From positions 794,629-858,628 of the forward strand of contig NZ_WXYN01000051.1 in assembly GCF_016881065.1 (NCBI RefSeq): a DNA stretch of 64,000 bases, read 5' to 3'. Under the pieces are notes generated by a model, which saw nothing but the letters and a program-made list of their open reading frames with translations, was not told the origin of the DNA and did no database searches. Below are positions 53,106-62,246 of this stretch, piece after piece (the stretch's first letter is position 1; every line of letters starts with the position of its first letter). Both the position numbers and the translations under genes were made by a program. This stretch comes from Planococcus soli (GTDB lineage: Bacteria > Bacillota > Bacilli > Bacillales_A > Planococcaceae).

Positions 53106-53585
53106 TTAACGATCCAGCCCTTTGCCCATCCCTTTTAGGAAATTGAGCCCGAACTTGATGGAGCGGTTAATGTCAGGATCTCTGATTGCTTTGAGCATCT
53201 GGAAGATTCCGAGTTTTTTGCCGTTGTGGTTTTGTGCTTCCGCTTCTTTCAAACCATTGACCACACTCGATGCCAGTTTGCCAGTTGATGCAGGGTCAAT
53301 CGCCGTCAATGCACCTGCAGCACTCATCATGTTATTGATGAGATTGGTCACCGGTTCACGTGTCGCTTGCCCCATTACCACTTCGGCAATGCCTTCTTTC
53401 GCTTTGACCATCGCAAGCACTGCGTCAAGAACTCCTGCATCGTCCAGATCACCCGTGATGGCCAATAGTTTATTAAGCGCCTCGTTTTGTTCGGCAATCA
53501 GCGTCTCCAACTCATAAAGCTTTTGCTCGCGAATTTCTTCTGCCGTCCATTCCTTTTTCTTGATCTGTGTTATTGGACTTGCCAT
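53106..53585 (-). CDS. DUF1641 protein associated with formate dehydrogenase, 159 aa
   Basis: A helical protein of the DUF1641 family (YrhD type), regularly encoded next to FdhA-like formate dehydrogenases in Bacilli. Blocks: LLAITGDLDDAGVLDAVLAM, VKAKEGIAEVVMGQATREPV, NLINNMMSAAGALTAID and LGIFQMLKAIRDPDINRSIK followed by FGLNFLKGMG. It starts behind AAAGGTGATG, 14 bases after the fdhA stop, so it is co-transcribed. It may be a structural or electron-transfer partner; the function is not established. Confidence 0.88.
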   Translation of the reverse strand: MASPITQIKKKEWTAEEIREQKLYELETLIAEQNEALNKLLAITGDLDDAGVLDAVLAMVKAKEGIAEVVMGQATREPVTNLINNMMSAAGALTAIDPASTGKLASSVVNGLKEAEAQNHNGKKLGIFQMLKAIRDPDINRSIKFGLNFLKGMGKGLDR

Positions 53586-53599
53586 AGGACATCACCTTT

Positions 53600-56527
53600 C
53601 TATCGTTGATCTGTCAAATGCACATAGCCTTCACGTGCCCATTTGCGTTCTACCTCAATGCCGGATACCGGATTGCGTTTTTTATCCCGCGGATTTGATT
53701 TTGGCAGCGGGCTCTTGACGTGGTCTTTCAAGACTTCCATACGAACTTTCGTCTGCTTATAGGCAGGTGTGTTGGTGCGCTGGTCTCCTGCTGGGCCAGT
53801 CAGGAAATTGATGGCCGTTTCTTTTTTCGTCGAGTTCATCGGCAAGAACAATTCATTGCCCTTAACTCGGCTCGTTACAATAACCGGCAATTTCAATGCT
53901 CCATAAGGGGAGACAAGGCGGACAGTCGATCCATCTTCAAGTCCTCGTTCTTCTGCCAGCTCGGGAGACACTTCAACGAACGTCTCCGGTAGTTTGGAGA
54001 TGATGCCTTTGGATTTATCGGTCATATTTCCTTCATGGAAATGCTCCAACAGGCGGCCGTTATTAATGTGAAGATCGTATTCAGCAGGGAAGACCACCGG
54101 CTCCACCCAATCAGATAGCGCAAAACGTGCTTTTTTGTCCGGGAAATTAAAGCCGTCCACATAAAGAAGTGGTGTGCTTTCGCCATCCAGGCTGCCCCAT
54201 AGGAAGCTGTTCCAGCCTTCCATTGAAGCGTAGTCTGCTTGAGCGAACAATGGAGACAAGCTAGCCATTTCAGCGAATATTTCGCTTGGGTGGCTATAGT
54301 TCCAGTTAGCGCCAAGCCGGTTGGCGATTTCCTGAACGATCCACCAATCTGCTTTTGATTGGCCAAGTTCCGGAAGTGCTTTGTACAAACGCTGAACGCG
54401 GCGTTCCGTATTGGTAAACGTTCCGTCTTTTTCAAGCGACGGAGCTGCCGGTAAGATAACATCCGCATATTGTGCGGTGCGGGAGAAGAAAATGTCCTGG
54501 ACTACGAAAAAGTCGAGTTTTGATAATACGTCATCTACATGGTTAGCATTTGAATCGACTAATGCCATATCCTCACCAACAACATACATCGCTTTCATGA
54601 TGCCTTCATCAACAGCCTGCAACATGTGGATATTGTCCATGCCTGGTTTGTCGTCGATTTTTACGCCGTAAGCCCGCTCGAATTTCTGGCGTGCAGCATC
54701 ATCAGTAACATGCTGATAGCCTGGCAGCCAACCTGGCAATGATCCCATATCGCAAGCACCTTGAACGTTATTGTGGCCGCGAAGCGGATAAGCACCAGCG
54801 CCTGGACGGCGGTAGTTTCCTGTTGCCAGCAAAAGATTGGAAATTGCAGCAGAGGTATCTGAACCGCCAGTGTTTTGCGTAACCCCCATGCCCCATAAGA
54901 TACATGTACCATCAGCGTCACGGATCATTTCAGCTGTGCGGATCAGGGTTTCTTTGGAGACGCCGCTTTGTTTCTCGGCATATTCCAATGTGTACTGGTC
55001 CAATACTTCTTTAAAGTCGTTGAAATAATTTACATTTTCATCGATAAACTGCTGATCGTGCCAGCCCTGGTCGATCATGTATTTTGTAACAGCCATCAGC
55101 CATACTTGGTCAGTTCCTTGCTTCGGCGTAATGAAGATATCTGAGCGTTCAGCCATTTCGTTTTTGCGCATGTCTGCAACAATCAATTTCTGGCCGTGCA
55201 GTTTATGCGCACGTTTTACGCGTGTTGCCAAAACCGGATGGCCTTCTGCAGGATTGGCGCCGACGATAATGACAAGTCCGGCACTGGCGATATCTTTAAT
55301 AGTCCCAGCATCTCCACCCATGCCAACAGTACGGAAAAGGCCGTCAGTGGCAGGAGATTGGCAATAGCGCGAACAGTTGTCAACGTTATTCGTTTCAAAT
55401 ACTTGGCGGCTCAGTTTCTGGATGACGTAATTGTCTTCATTGGTGATTTTTGAAGAAGAGATAACGCCGATGGAATCTTTGCCGTTTTCTTCTTTGATCG
55501 TTTTGAACTTCGATGCAACAAGATCAAGCGCTTCTTCCCAGCTGGCTTCGACAAACTCGCCATTTTTGCGGATAAGGGGAGTGGTGATGCGTTCTTCGCT
55601 GTTGACAAAATCCCAGCCGAATTTGCCTTTGACACATGTAGAAATTGCGTTGGCAGGAGCTTCTGAGACTGGCTGAATTTTAAGGATTTCACGGTCTTTT
55701 GTCCAAATTTCAAACGAGCAGCCGACGCCGCAGAATGTGCAAACCGTTTTGGTTTTTTCTGTGCGTGTTTCGCGCATTTTCGCTTCAGCGTCCGATACAG
55801 CCATGATGCCGCTGTAACCAGGTTCAACATCTTTTACCAAGTCGATCATCGGTGAAAGAATTTTTTCCGGAATAGCGGTCATAAAGCCTGCTTCGCCAAG
55901 CATGGAAGTTTCCATCAAGGCGTTGCACGGACAAGCTGTGACACATTGGCCGCAGCTGACACAGGAAGAGTCGTTGATTTTTGCGCCGCCGTCCCAAAGG
56001 ACAATCGGGCGGTCGCGTGCCCAGTCCATGGTTAAGGTTTCATTGACTTGCAAGTTCTGGCAAACTTCTACGCATTGGCCGCAAGCAATGCATTGGTTTG
56101 GGTCATAGCGGTAAAAAGGATTGGTCAAATCGACCTCATCGACTGAACATTTAGGCTCGAACGGATATTTTTGATGTTCAACTTCCATCATGTCGACGGT
56201 GTTGTGAATTTTGCAGTTGCCGTTGTTGTTGTCGCAAACCGTACAGTAAAGCAGGTGGTTTTCAAGTATCCGGTCCATTGCTTCGGTCTGTGCTTCTTTT
56301 GCACGGAGCGAGGCAAGCTCGACTTCCATGCCAGCCGAAGCTGGAGTTGAACAAGCGCGAACAAGTTTGCCGTCCACTTCGACGATGCACGTGTCACAGG
56401 TTTCAATCGGATCCACTTCGGGCATATAACAGATTTGTGGGTGCAAAATCTTTTCTTGGTTGATTACTTGCAAAATGGTTTTTCCCTGTTCAAATTCGAT
56501 GGGTGAACCGTTAATTTTGATGGACAT
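53600..56527 (-). CDS. fdhA: Formate dehydrogenase catalytic subunit, NAD-type with Fe-S domains, 975 aa
   Basis: A molybdopterin-dependent formate dehydrogenase (YrhE/YjgC type). In order: a 2Fe-2S ferredoxin domain (CYMPEVDPIETCDTCIVEVD), a His-Cys NADH-dehydrogenase-G-type cluster (LLYCTVCDNNNGNCKIHNTV), two 4Fe-4S clusters (CIACGQCVEVCQN, CVSCGQCVTACPC), a MopB 4Fe-4S motif (CTFCGVGCSFEIW), the Mo-bis-MGD domain and a C-terminal molydopterin-binding barrel. The metal ligand is Cys in NCSRYCQSPATDGL, with no in-frame UGA, so it is the Cys form. The start at 56527 follows AAAGGAGG by seven bases; an extension to 56560 has no site. It is first in a two-gene operon under a long leader. Confidence 0.95.
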   Translation of the reverse strand: MSIKINGSPIEFEQGKTILQVINQEKILHPQICYMPEVDPIETCDTCIVEVDGKLVRACSTPASAGMEVELASLRAKEAQTEAMDRILENHLLYCTVCDNNNGNCKIHNTVDMMEVEHQKYPFEPKCSVDEVDLTNPFYRYDPNQCIACGQCVEVCQNLQVNETLTMDWARDRPIVLWDGGAKINDSSCVSCGQCVTACPCNALMETSMLGEAGFMTAIPEKILSPMIDLVKDVEPGYSGIMAVSDAEAKMRETRTEKTKTVCTFCGVGCSFEIWTKDREILKIQPVSEAPANAISTCVKGKFGWDFVNSEERITTPLIRKNGEFVEASWEEALDLVASKFKTIKEENGKDSIGVISSSKITNEDNYVIQKLSRQVFETNNVDNCSRYCQSPATDGLFRTVGMGGDAGTIKDIASAGLVIIVGANPAEGHPVLATRVKRAHKLHGQKLIVADMRKNEMAERSDIFITPKQGTDQVWLMAVTKYMIDQGWHDQQFIDENVNYFNDFKEVLDQYTLEYAEKQSGVSKETLIRTAEMIRDADGTCILWGMGVTQNTGGSDTSAAISNLLLATGNYRRPGAGAYPLRGHNNVQGACDMGSLPGWLPGYQHVTDDAARQKFERAYGVKIDDKPGMDNIHMLQAVDEGIMKAMYVVGEDMALVDSNANHVDDVLSKLDFFVVQDIFFSRTAQYADVILPAAPSLEKDGTFTNTERRVQRLYKALPELGQSKADWWIVQEIANRLGANWNYSHPSEIFAEMASLSPLFAQADYASMEGWNSFLWGSLDGESTPLLYVDGFNFPDKKARFALSDWVEPVVFPAEYDLHINNGRLLEHFHEGNMTDKSKGIISKLPETFVEVSPELAEERGLEDGSTVRLVSPYGALKLPVIVTSRVKGNELFLPMNSTKKETAINFLTGPAGDQRTNTPAYKQTKVRMEVLKDHVKSPLPKSNPRDKKRNPVSGIEVERKWAREGYVHLTDQR

Positions 56528-56615
56528 GCCAAAACCTCCTTTGGGAATAAAAAACTTCACTCGATGATGCTGCGAAATGAATCGTATTTGTTTTCGGTGT
56601 CCTGTAAAAAGGGAT

Positions 56616-56766
56616 AAAAAAATCCACTATGAAAAATACACCTTGACAAGTGCATCTGTTTCATAGTGGAATAGTGTCTTAACAGGACTTGTTAAAGGAC
56701 CAATCCGACCGTTATTAAGAGAGAGTGAAAGCGTTACCGCAACAACGTACGGCAAGACCAACATAT
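56616..56766 (-). promoter_or_regulatory. fdhA leader with a strong intrinsic terminator (attenuator)
   Basis: On the minus strand, TCCACTATGAAA and TTTCATAGTGGA (56623-56670) make a 12-bp outer stem, continued inward by ATGCACTT/AAGGTGTAT pairing, and then U7. It lies between a good promoter (56773-56801) and the fdhA start, so transcripts must pass it. The roughly 95 bases before it contain further pairing (TTAACA/TGTTAA near 56680-56697). I do not recognise a known riboswitch. A cre-like TGAAAGCGTTACCG (one mismatch) occupies 56726-56739. Confidence 0.6.
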
Positions 56767-56772
56767 GCTATT

Positions 56773-56801
56773 ATTATAAACAGTAAAAATGTGATATACA
56801 A
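56773..56801 (-). promoter_or_regulatory. Sigma-A-type promoter of the fdhA operon
   Basis: Reading the minus strand, TTGTAT (56801-56796), a 17-base spacer and TATAAT (56778-56773). This predicts a transcript start near 56766 and a 5' leader of about 240 bases. Confidence 0.65.
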
Positions 56802-56928
56802 CAGAATTTGAAAATATTTAAGCCAAATCAAGAAAATACCGTTTTACGAATCGCTTTCTTGCTTGCCGCGATATCGCCGGTTCGGCTATAATCACAAATT
56901 ATTCATTCCGAAAGAGGAGAAGATTCGA

Positions 56929-57312
56929 ATGTCCAGACAGATCCATGAGTTTAATGACATCATCCGCAAGCTGCGGAAAAACCTTTTCGGTAAAGGGCCG
57001 GAGCGTATTCAGACTGTTTTTGTCAATGACATGGCCATTTCTACGTTGTACGGAAATTTGAGTCCGTCAGAACAATTTATTGCCAGAACGGCGGAAGGCA
57101 GAGAGATGGTCCATGCTGCCCGTACACGAATGATTCAAAGTGTTTATGCAACAGCCGCTCCGGAAGGAATGGAAGAACTGGTCGGAGCAAAATTTGTCCA
57201 TCTGTTCTCAGACATCAAAGTTGAAGACGATATTGCCGTATCCGTTTTTCTTTTCGACCGGATGATTGATCAACACATCCAAGAGGGAGGGAAACCCAGT
57301 GCAACAAGATAA
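56929..57312 (+). CDS. DUF2294 protein, 127 aa
   Basis: A small cytoplasmic protein of the DUF2294 family: HEFNDIIRKLRKNLFGKGPE, IQTVFVNDMAISTLYGNLSP, EQFIARTAEGREMVHAARTR and VGAKFVHLFSDIKVEDDIAV. Family members often lie next to formate dehydrogenase and fdhD genes, as here; the function is not known. The start at 56929 is behind GAGGAGAAG; a longer frame to 56863 has no site. The end overlaps the fdhD start by 14 bases. Confidence 0.88.
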   Translation: MSRQIHEFNDIIRKLRKNLFGKGPERIQTVFVNDMAISTLYGNLSPSEQFIARTAEGREMVHAARTRMIQSVYATAAPEGMEELVGAKFVHLFSDIKVEDDIAVSVFLFDRMIDQHIQEGGKPSATR

Positions 57313-58090
57313 AATACGAAAAATCATACGGTATGAAAAAGGCGCATTTAGTGAAAAAGAAGATCGCGTTGTAATCGAGCAGCCGGCAACCATCAAAATC
57401 AATGGCAAGGAATTTATCACCATCGTCTGTTCGCCGGAGCAGATGGAAGAAATGGCTATCGGTTTTTTGGTCTCTGAACGCATCATTCCCAATTATAAAG
57501 ACATCCAGGAAATCCGGGTGGATGAAAAAACCGGCACTGTCCACATTACCGCTGAAAAAGTATATCCGTTTTTTGAGCAGCTGCAAAACAAACGATTTAT
57601 CAGTTCATGCTGCGGCATGAGCCGCCAAGGATTTGTTTTTGCGCACGACGCCATGATTGCAAAGAAAATGACAGAAGTACGTGTCACACTGACTCCGGAA
57701 AACTGTTTTCAGCTTATGGCTGATATGGGAAACTCTGCAGAAATGTTCAAGCAGACAGGCGGTGTCCACAACGCAGCTCTGTGTGACGCAAATGGCATTA
57801 TCGTTTCGCGCATGGACATCGGCAGGCACAATGCGCTTGACAAAATTTACGGCTACTGCCTTGTCAACAATATCGACGTTCGCGACAAAGTCATCGTCTT
57901 CAGCGGACGGATTTCTTCAGAAATCCTGCTGAAGGTAGCGAAAATTGGCTGTGAGATCGTTCTGTCAAAATCCGCTCCGACAGAATTGGCATTGTCGCTT
58001 GCTGATGACCTTGGCATCACGGCCGTCGGCTTTATCCGCGGCAGCTCGTTTAATCTGTACACCCACCCAGAGCGGATTGTCGTGCAATGA
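57299..58090 (+). CDS. fdhD: FdhD sulfurtransferase for formate dehydrogenase, 263 aa
   Basis: FdhD transfers sulfur from IscS-type desulfurases to the Mo cofactor of formate dehydrogenase, which is essential for activity. The catalytic Cys pair is in FISSCCGMSRQG (a CxxC variant with adjacent Cys) and the family blocks EQMEEMAIGFLVSERII, QTGGVHNAALCD, EDIGRHNALDKI-like (RMDIGRHNALDKIYGYCL) and FSGRISSEILLKVAKIGCEI are clear. The start is a GTG at 57299, seven bases after AGGGAGGG and inside the end of the DUF2294 gene. Confidence 0.93.
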   Translation: MQQDKIRKIIRYEKGAFSEKEDRVVIEQPATIKINGKEFITIVCSPEQMEEMAIGFLVSERIIPNYKDIQEIRVDEKTGTVHITAEKVYPFFEQLQNKRFISSCCGMSRQGFVFAHDAMIAKKMTEVRVTLTPENCFQLMADMGNSAEMFKQTGGVHNAALCDANGIIVSRMDIGRHNALDKIYGYCLVNNIDVRDKVIVFSGRISSEILLKVAKIGCEIVLSKSAPTELALSLADDLGITAVGFIRGSSFNLYTHPERIVVQ

Positions 58091-58331
58091 CGTACTTTGA
58101 AATAATACTTGGTGACAAAAAAAGATTAGGATGCTATGATTCTAATCGTCTTATTATTTAGTCAATTAGAGCGGTGAATTTTACTGATGCCAGCATGTTA
58201 ATGCTGTTGCAACTGCCTTGAAAAAACCTTTTTTAGGGCCATCAACCTCTGTGCCAAAAAAAATTAATGATTTGGCTTTCTCGAAATCATTTTATATAAG
58301 TTCTACCAATTTCATCAGGAGGTTTAGGGAA

Positions 58332-59615
58332 ATGAAAAAAAAGCCAAAAAACAGATGGTTGATCGCGTTATCTGCAGTAGGGATACATATTTCGATCGGT
58401 TCCGTATATGCATGGAGTAATTTTACGAATCCGTTGATCGACCAGTTCGGATGGACGACCAGCCAAGTGCAGTTGACATTCAGTATTGCAATCCTATTCT
58501 TGGGGTTATCAGCAGCCTTTTTCGGCAGTTTTGTTGAAAAGTACGGACCGAGAAAAGCCGGTCTTGTTGCAGCCTTTTTCTTTGGGGCCGGAATTATTGG
58601 TTCAGGATTTGCTGTAACCGCTTCCTCGTTGCCGCTGCTTTATGTGTTTTACGGAGCGCTCGGCGGAATCGGGCTGGGCATCGGCTATATTGCACCGGTT
58701 TCGACTTTGGTCAAATGGTTCCCTGACCGCCGCGGACTTGCTACCGGCTTGGCAATTATGGGCTTTGGATTTGCAGCTGCCATCAGCAGCCCGATCATGG
58801 AAGCGCTCATCACTTCGGTAGGGATAGAGCAGACCTTTTATATTTTAGGAGCTTCTTATTTCGTCATCATGCTGCTGTCTTCTCTGTACCTTGAAAAACC
58901 TCAAGAAGGCTGGTCACCAGCGGGCTTTGAAGAAAAAGTCAACAGTGGCAAAGCTGAACGAAAAACCGATCTTTCTCAACTGACAGCCAATGAAGCCATT
59001 AAAACAAAGCGTTTTTATTACCTATGGGTTATGCTGTTTATCAATGTGACTTGTGGAATCGCCATTTTGTCGGCTGCAAAACCGATGGCGATTGACAGCA
59101 TCGGCATGACGACAGTCCAAGCAGCTGCATTAGTAGGTGTTCTTGGAATCTTTAACGGCCTTGGCCGTCTCGGATGGGCAACAATTTCTGATTATATTGG
59201 ACGCCCTAATACGTATACCGCATTCTTTGTCATTCAGATTGCATTATTCGCCTTATTGCCGTTCACGACAAATGCAATTTTCTTCCAAATTATGCTGGCC
59301 ATTATTTATACTTGCTATGGCGGTGGATTCGCGTCGATTCCGGCATATATCGCAGATATTTTTGGTACCAAGCAACTCGGTGCAATCCACGGCTATATTT
59401 TGACAGCTTGGGCAGCGGCAGGACTTGCAGGACCATTGTTTGCGGCATTTATGAAAGATCAAACAGGCAGCTATGAAAGCAGCCTCTTGTTCTTCGCAGG
59501 TCTGTTTGTGGTGGCGCTGGTCATTTCGGTGGTTATTCGTCTCGATATCCGGCGAATCCGTACTCAAAATGCGAAAGTTGCAGTGCCAGCCAACGCGGAT
59601 GCAGTCAGCGATTAA
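58332..59615 (+). CDS. OFA-family MFS transporter (oxalate/formate antiporter type), 427 aa
   Basis: A twelve-helix major facilitator of the OFA family: MKKKPKNRWLIALSAVGIHI, SIGSVYAWSNFTNPLIDQFG, the loop 2-3 motif FVEKYGPRKAGLVAAFFFG and KWFPDRRGLATGLAIMGFG. The start at 58332 follows CAGGAGG; an extension upstream has none. Its place inside the formate dehydrogenase/cofactor island suggests formate or oxalate movement. The ~240-base gap before it holds a GATTAG/CTAATC hairpin that may end fdhD, a CAGCAT/ATGCTG hairpin at about 58191-58206, and no gene. Confidence 0.87.
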   Translation: MKKKPKNRWLIALSAVGIHISIGSVYAWSNFTNPLIDQFGWTTSQVQLTFSIAILFLGLSAAFFGSFVEKYGPRKAGLVAAFFFGAGIIGSGFAVTASSLPLLYVFYGALGGIGLGIGYIAPVSTLVKWFPDRRGLATGLAIMGFGFAAAISSPIMEALITSVGIEQTFYILGASYFVIMLLSSLYLEKPQEGWSPAGFEEKVNSGKAERKTDLSQLTANEAIKTKRFYYLWVMLFINVTCGIAILSAAKPMAIDSIGMTTVQAAALVGVLGIFNGLGRLGWATISDYIGRPNTYTAFFVIQIALFALLPFTTNAIFFQIMLAIIYTCYGGGFASIPAYIADIFGTKQLGAIHGYILTAWAAAGLAGPLFAAFMKDQTGSYESSLLFFAGLFVVALVISVVIRLDIRRIRTQNAKVAVPANADAVSD

Positions 59616-59633
59616 TTTAAACACACTCATTGC

Positions 59634-59672
59634 AACAACCTTGAAGTCAATATTTTTCAAGGTTGTTTTTCT
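59634..59672 (+). terminator. Terminator of the OFA transporter gene
   Basis: AACAACCTTGAA and TTCAAGGTTGTT form a perfect 12-bp stem with a 10-nt loop, followed by TTTCTTTTT. Confidence 0.92.
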
Positions 59673-59835
59673 TTTTCCAAATGTCTGTTTGACAGCACTC
59701 AAGGCATTGTATAAGTTTAGTACGGGAAGAACTCCAATCAAGAAGTGCAAATATATAATTCAAACCGAATGAAAATACATATAGAGAAATCCTAACCCAT
59801 CAAATAACGTAAACCAACAAAAAGGAGATGGAAAA

Positions 59836-61080
59836 ATGGTTGAAAAACGCACACCAATTGCTGTTTCAGCAGCAATTAAACAGGTATTGGAACATGCTTT
59901 TCCGCTTGGCTCGGAAAAAGTAGATCTGGAAGACAGCTATGGTCGCATCCTGGCTGAACCGATTGTCGCTTCAACTGATGTGCCGCCTTTTAATCGCTCG
60001 CCTTATGACGGCTATGCCATACGTTCAGCAGATTCTACAGGAGCTTCAGGCGAGAACCGGATTGCATTCAATGTAATCGATCATATTGGAGCGGGAGAAG
60101 TATCAGCGAAAATGCTAAATGCTCACGAAGCGATCCGCATTATGACCGGAGCACAACTTCCGGACGGTGCAGATGCCGTGGTGATGTTCGAACAAACTGT
60201 TGAAACGCCGGATGCCATAACTATTCGCAAGCCGTTTGAACCGTTGGAGAACGTTTCCTTGCAGGGAGAAGATGTACAAAAAGGTGAAGTGGTCATCGAC
60301 AGCGGCAGCTTTATCAACCCGGGTACGATTGCACTTCTAGCGACTTTCGGTTATTCGCAAGTGCTTGTGGCAAAACAGCCGGTTGTCGGCATTCTTTCTA
60401 CTGGCACTGAGTTGCTGGACGTTGGAGATGAGCTTGTGCCAGGGAAAATCCGCAACAGCAATGGGCCTATGATTGTTGCGCAATTGAAGCGGATGGGTTT
60501 CCGCTGCAAAATGTATGGCATGTCCATTGATCGGTTGGATGAGAGCTTTAATGTGGTCAAAAAAGCTGCAGAAGAAACCGATTGCCTGATTACGACTGGC
60601 GGAGTATCGGTTGGCGATTTTGATTTTCTGCCCGCAATCTATAAGCGGCTCGGCGCAGAAGTGCTGTTCAATAAAGTAGCGATGCGCCCGGGCAGTGTGA
60701 CGACAGTTGCCGTCGCAAATGGCAAGTATTTATTCGGATTATCAGGCAATCCGTCCGCCTGCTTTACCGGGTTTGAATTGTTTGTCCGTCCCGCACTGCT
60801 CAAAATGATGGGAGCCGGCAAGCTGTTTTTGCCTCACACCAAGGCGGTATTGGGAGAGGACTTTACAAAAGCAAATCCGTTTACCCGATTTATCCGGGCT
60901 TCTTATGATGGGGAGACAGTGTCGCCGGCTGGCTTCAACAAGTCGAATGCTGTATCATCTATAGCACGAGGAAACGCCTTAATTGTTCTGCCGGGCGGCA
61001 CCCGCGGTTTCCATTTAGGAGATGCTGTGGACGTACTGCTTCTCGGCGCAGAAGAAGGGTCCGGCAAATGGCAACTGTAA
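59836..61080 (+). CDS. moeA: Molybdopterin molybdenumtransferase MoeA, 414 aa
   Basis: Inserts molybdate into adenylylated molybdopterin. Blocks: DVPPFNRSPYDGYAIRSADS, IMTGAQLPDGADAVVMFEQT, VGILSTGTELLDVGDELVPG then KIRNSNGPM, LITTGGVSVGDFDFLPAIYK and MRPGSVTTVAVANGKYLFGL then SGNPSACFTGFEL. Length normal. AAAGGAGATGG precedes the ATG. First gene of a six-gene cofactor operon; it overlaps mobB by 13 bases. Confidence 0.95.
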   Translation: MVEKRTPIAVSAAIKQVLEHAFPLGSEKVDLEDSYGRILAEPIVASTDVPPFNRSPYDGYAIRSADSTGASGENRIAFNVIDHIGAGEVSAKMLNAHEAIRIMTGAQLPDGADAVVMFEQTVETPDAITIRKPFEPLENVSLQGEDVQKGEVVIDSGSFINPGTIALLATFGYSQVLVAKQPVVGILSTGTELLDVGDELVPGKIRNSNGPMIVAQLKRMGFRCKMYGMSIDRLDESFNVVKKAAEETDCLITTGGVSVGDFDFLPAIYKRLGAEVLFNKVAMRPGSVTTVAVANGKYLFGLSGNPSACFTGFELFVRPALLKMMGAGKLFLPHTKAVLGEDFTKANPFTRFIRASYDGETVSPAGFNKSNAVSSIARGNALIVLPGGTRGFHLGDAVDVLLLGAEEGSGKWQL

Positions 61081-61589
61081 GAGTATTGCAGGTAGTCGGT
61101 TTTAAAAACAGCGGCAAAACGACTTTGATGTTGGACTTGTTAAAGCAGGCAACCCAAAGAGGCATGGCTGTTTCTACTGTTAAGCATCATGGCCATGGTG
61201 GTGCTTTGGAAATGCCGTCGAATGAAACCGACAGTATGCTTTTTTTTCAGGAAGGCGCATCCTGCTCTATTGTTTATGGCGATGGCGTGGTCCAAATTCA
61301 TCAACGAAAAAAGCAAGCAACACTGGCTGAACTGGTTGCTTGTGCATCTGCAGAAAATCCTGAGCTGGTTCTGGTCGAGGGTTTTAAAGAAGCAAATTAT
61401 GAAAAAATCGTTTTGCTGCGCTCAGCTGAAGACTGGCTGGAGCTTCAAAAACTGGAACATATTGCATTGGTGATTGCACCAGAACTGTTGAAACTGGACA
61501 ATGTACCAGTAATTCTGCAGAATGACAGCAAGAAGCTCTTTTTTTGGTTTACTAATTGGATGGATGGTGACAGCAATGAAGGCATTTGA
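61068..61589 (+). CDS. mobB: Molybdopterin-guanine dinucleotide biosynthesis protein MobB, 173 aa
   Basis: A P-loop GTP-binding protein that assists MobA in making the guanine-dinucleotide form of the cofactor. VLQVVGFKNSGKTTLMLDLL holds the Walker A, VSTVKHHGHGGALEMPSNET then DSMLFFQEGA the switch region, and ELVLVEGFKEANYEKIVLLR the Walker B-like part. The start lies inside moeA and the end inside moaE, so it is tightly coupled. Confidence 0.93.
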   Translation: MATVRVLQVVGFKNSGKTTLMLDLLKQATQRGMAVSTVKHHGHGGALEMPSNETDSMLFFQEGASCSIVYGDGVVQIHQRKKQATLAELVACASAENPELVLVEGFKEANYEKIVLLRSAEDWLELQKLEHIALVIAPELLKLDNVPVILQNDSKKLFFWFTNWMDGDSNEGI

Positions 61590-62016
61590 GATAGTGACAG
61601 AAGCGATCAATCCGCAAGCCTATGCTGATTTGGTGCTACGCCCTGAAGCAGGAGCAGTGACTATGTTTACCGGACATGTCCGTGAATGGACAAAAGGCGT
61701 CCGAACGCTTTATTTAGCCTACGAGGCATATGTACCGATGGCAGAGAAAAAACTGGCGCAAATCGGTGAAGAAATTGAGCAGCGATGGGAAGGGACGAAA
61801 GTGGCAATTGCCCACCGCGTCGGAGAGCTGCAAATTAGCGACATTGCTGTCGTTATCGCCGTCTCGTCGCCGCACCGAAAAACAGCTTATGAAGCAAACG
61901 AATATGCCATAGAACGAATCAAGGAAATTGTGCCGATCTGGAAAAAAGAAATATGGGAAGACGGCGAAGAATGGATCGGCGACCAAAAGAAAAAACCGGA
62001 AGGGGAATTGAAATGA
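61576..62016 (+). CDS. moaE: Molybdopterin synthase large subunit MoaE, 146 aa
   Basis: With MoaD thiocarboxylate it converts precursor Z (cPMP) to molybdopterin. Blocks: AGAVTMFTGHVREWTKGVRT, YLAYEAYVPMAEKKLAQIGE, VAIAHRVGELQISDIAVVIA, SSPHRKTAYEANEYAIERIK and VPIWKKEIWEDGEEWIG with the catalytic Lys pair. I place the start at 61576 (MKAFEIVTEAINPQ) after GGATGGTGAC; a longer frame from 61522 runs inside mobB. Confidence 0.95.
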   Translation: MKAFEIVTEAINPQAYADLVLRPEAGAVTMFTGHVREWTKGVRTLYLAYEAYVPMAEKKLAQIGEEIEQRWEGTKVAIAHRVGELQISDIAVVIAVSSPHRKTAYEANEYAIERIKEIVPIWKKEIWEDGEEWIGDQKKKPEGELK

Positions 62017-62246
62017 TCTCTTTGCATTATTTTGCGGGACTCAAAGAACAGACCGGTGTTTCGGAAGAGCAAGTGGATCTAGCCGGCCGGACCGTCGATG
62101 AATTATGGCAATGGGCAATGGATAAATATCCGGATTTTCAAACCGGTGCTGCCCGCGTTGCCGTTAATGAAGAATATGCATTGCCTACAGATGTGCTGGA
62201 AGCTGGGGATGTCGTGGCGTTTATTCCACCGGTCAGCGGGGGATGA
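62013..62246 (+). CDS. moaD: Molybdopterin synthase small subunit MoaD, 77 aa
   Basis: A ubiquitin-fold sulfur carrier. It ends in VVAFIPPVSGG, the obligatory C-terminal Gly-Gly that is adenylated and thiocarboxylated. MISLHYFAGLKEQTGVSEEQ starts it at 62013, overlapping the moaE stop by four bases behind GAAGGGGAA. The activating enzyme MoeB is not encoded in the window. Confidence 0.95.
   Translation: MISLHYFAGLKEQTGVSEEQVDLAGRTVDELWQWAMDKYPDFQTGAARVAVNEEYALPTDVLEAGDVVAFIPPVSGG

Noticed and set aside
55370-55400. Selenocysteine in formate dehydrogenase
   Set aside because: The metal ligand position is an ordinary Cys codon (NCSRYCQSPA) and no in-frame TGA interrupts the gene.
58155-58330. 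A defined riboswitch before the OFA transporter
   Set aside because: Short hairpins exist but I see no clear terminator/antiterminator switch or known consensus; left as a note in the gene entry.
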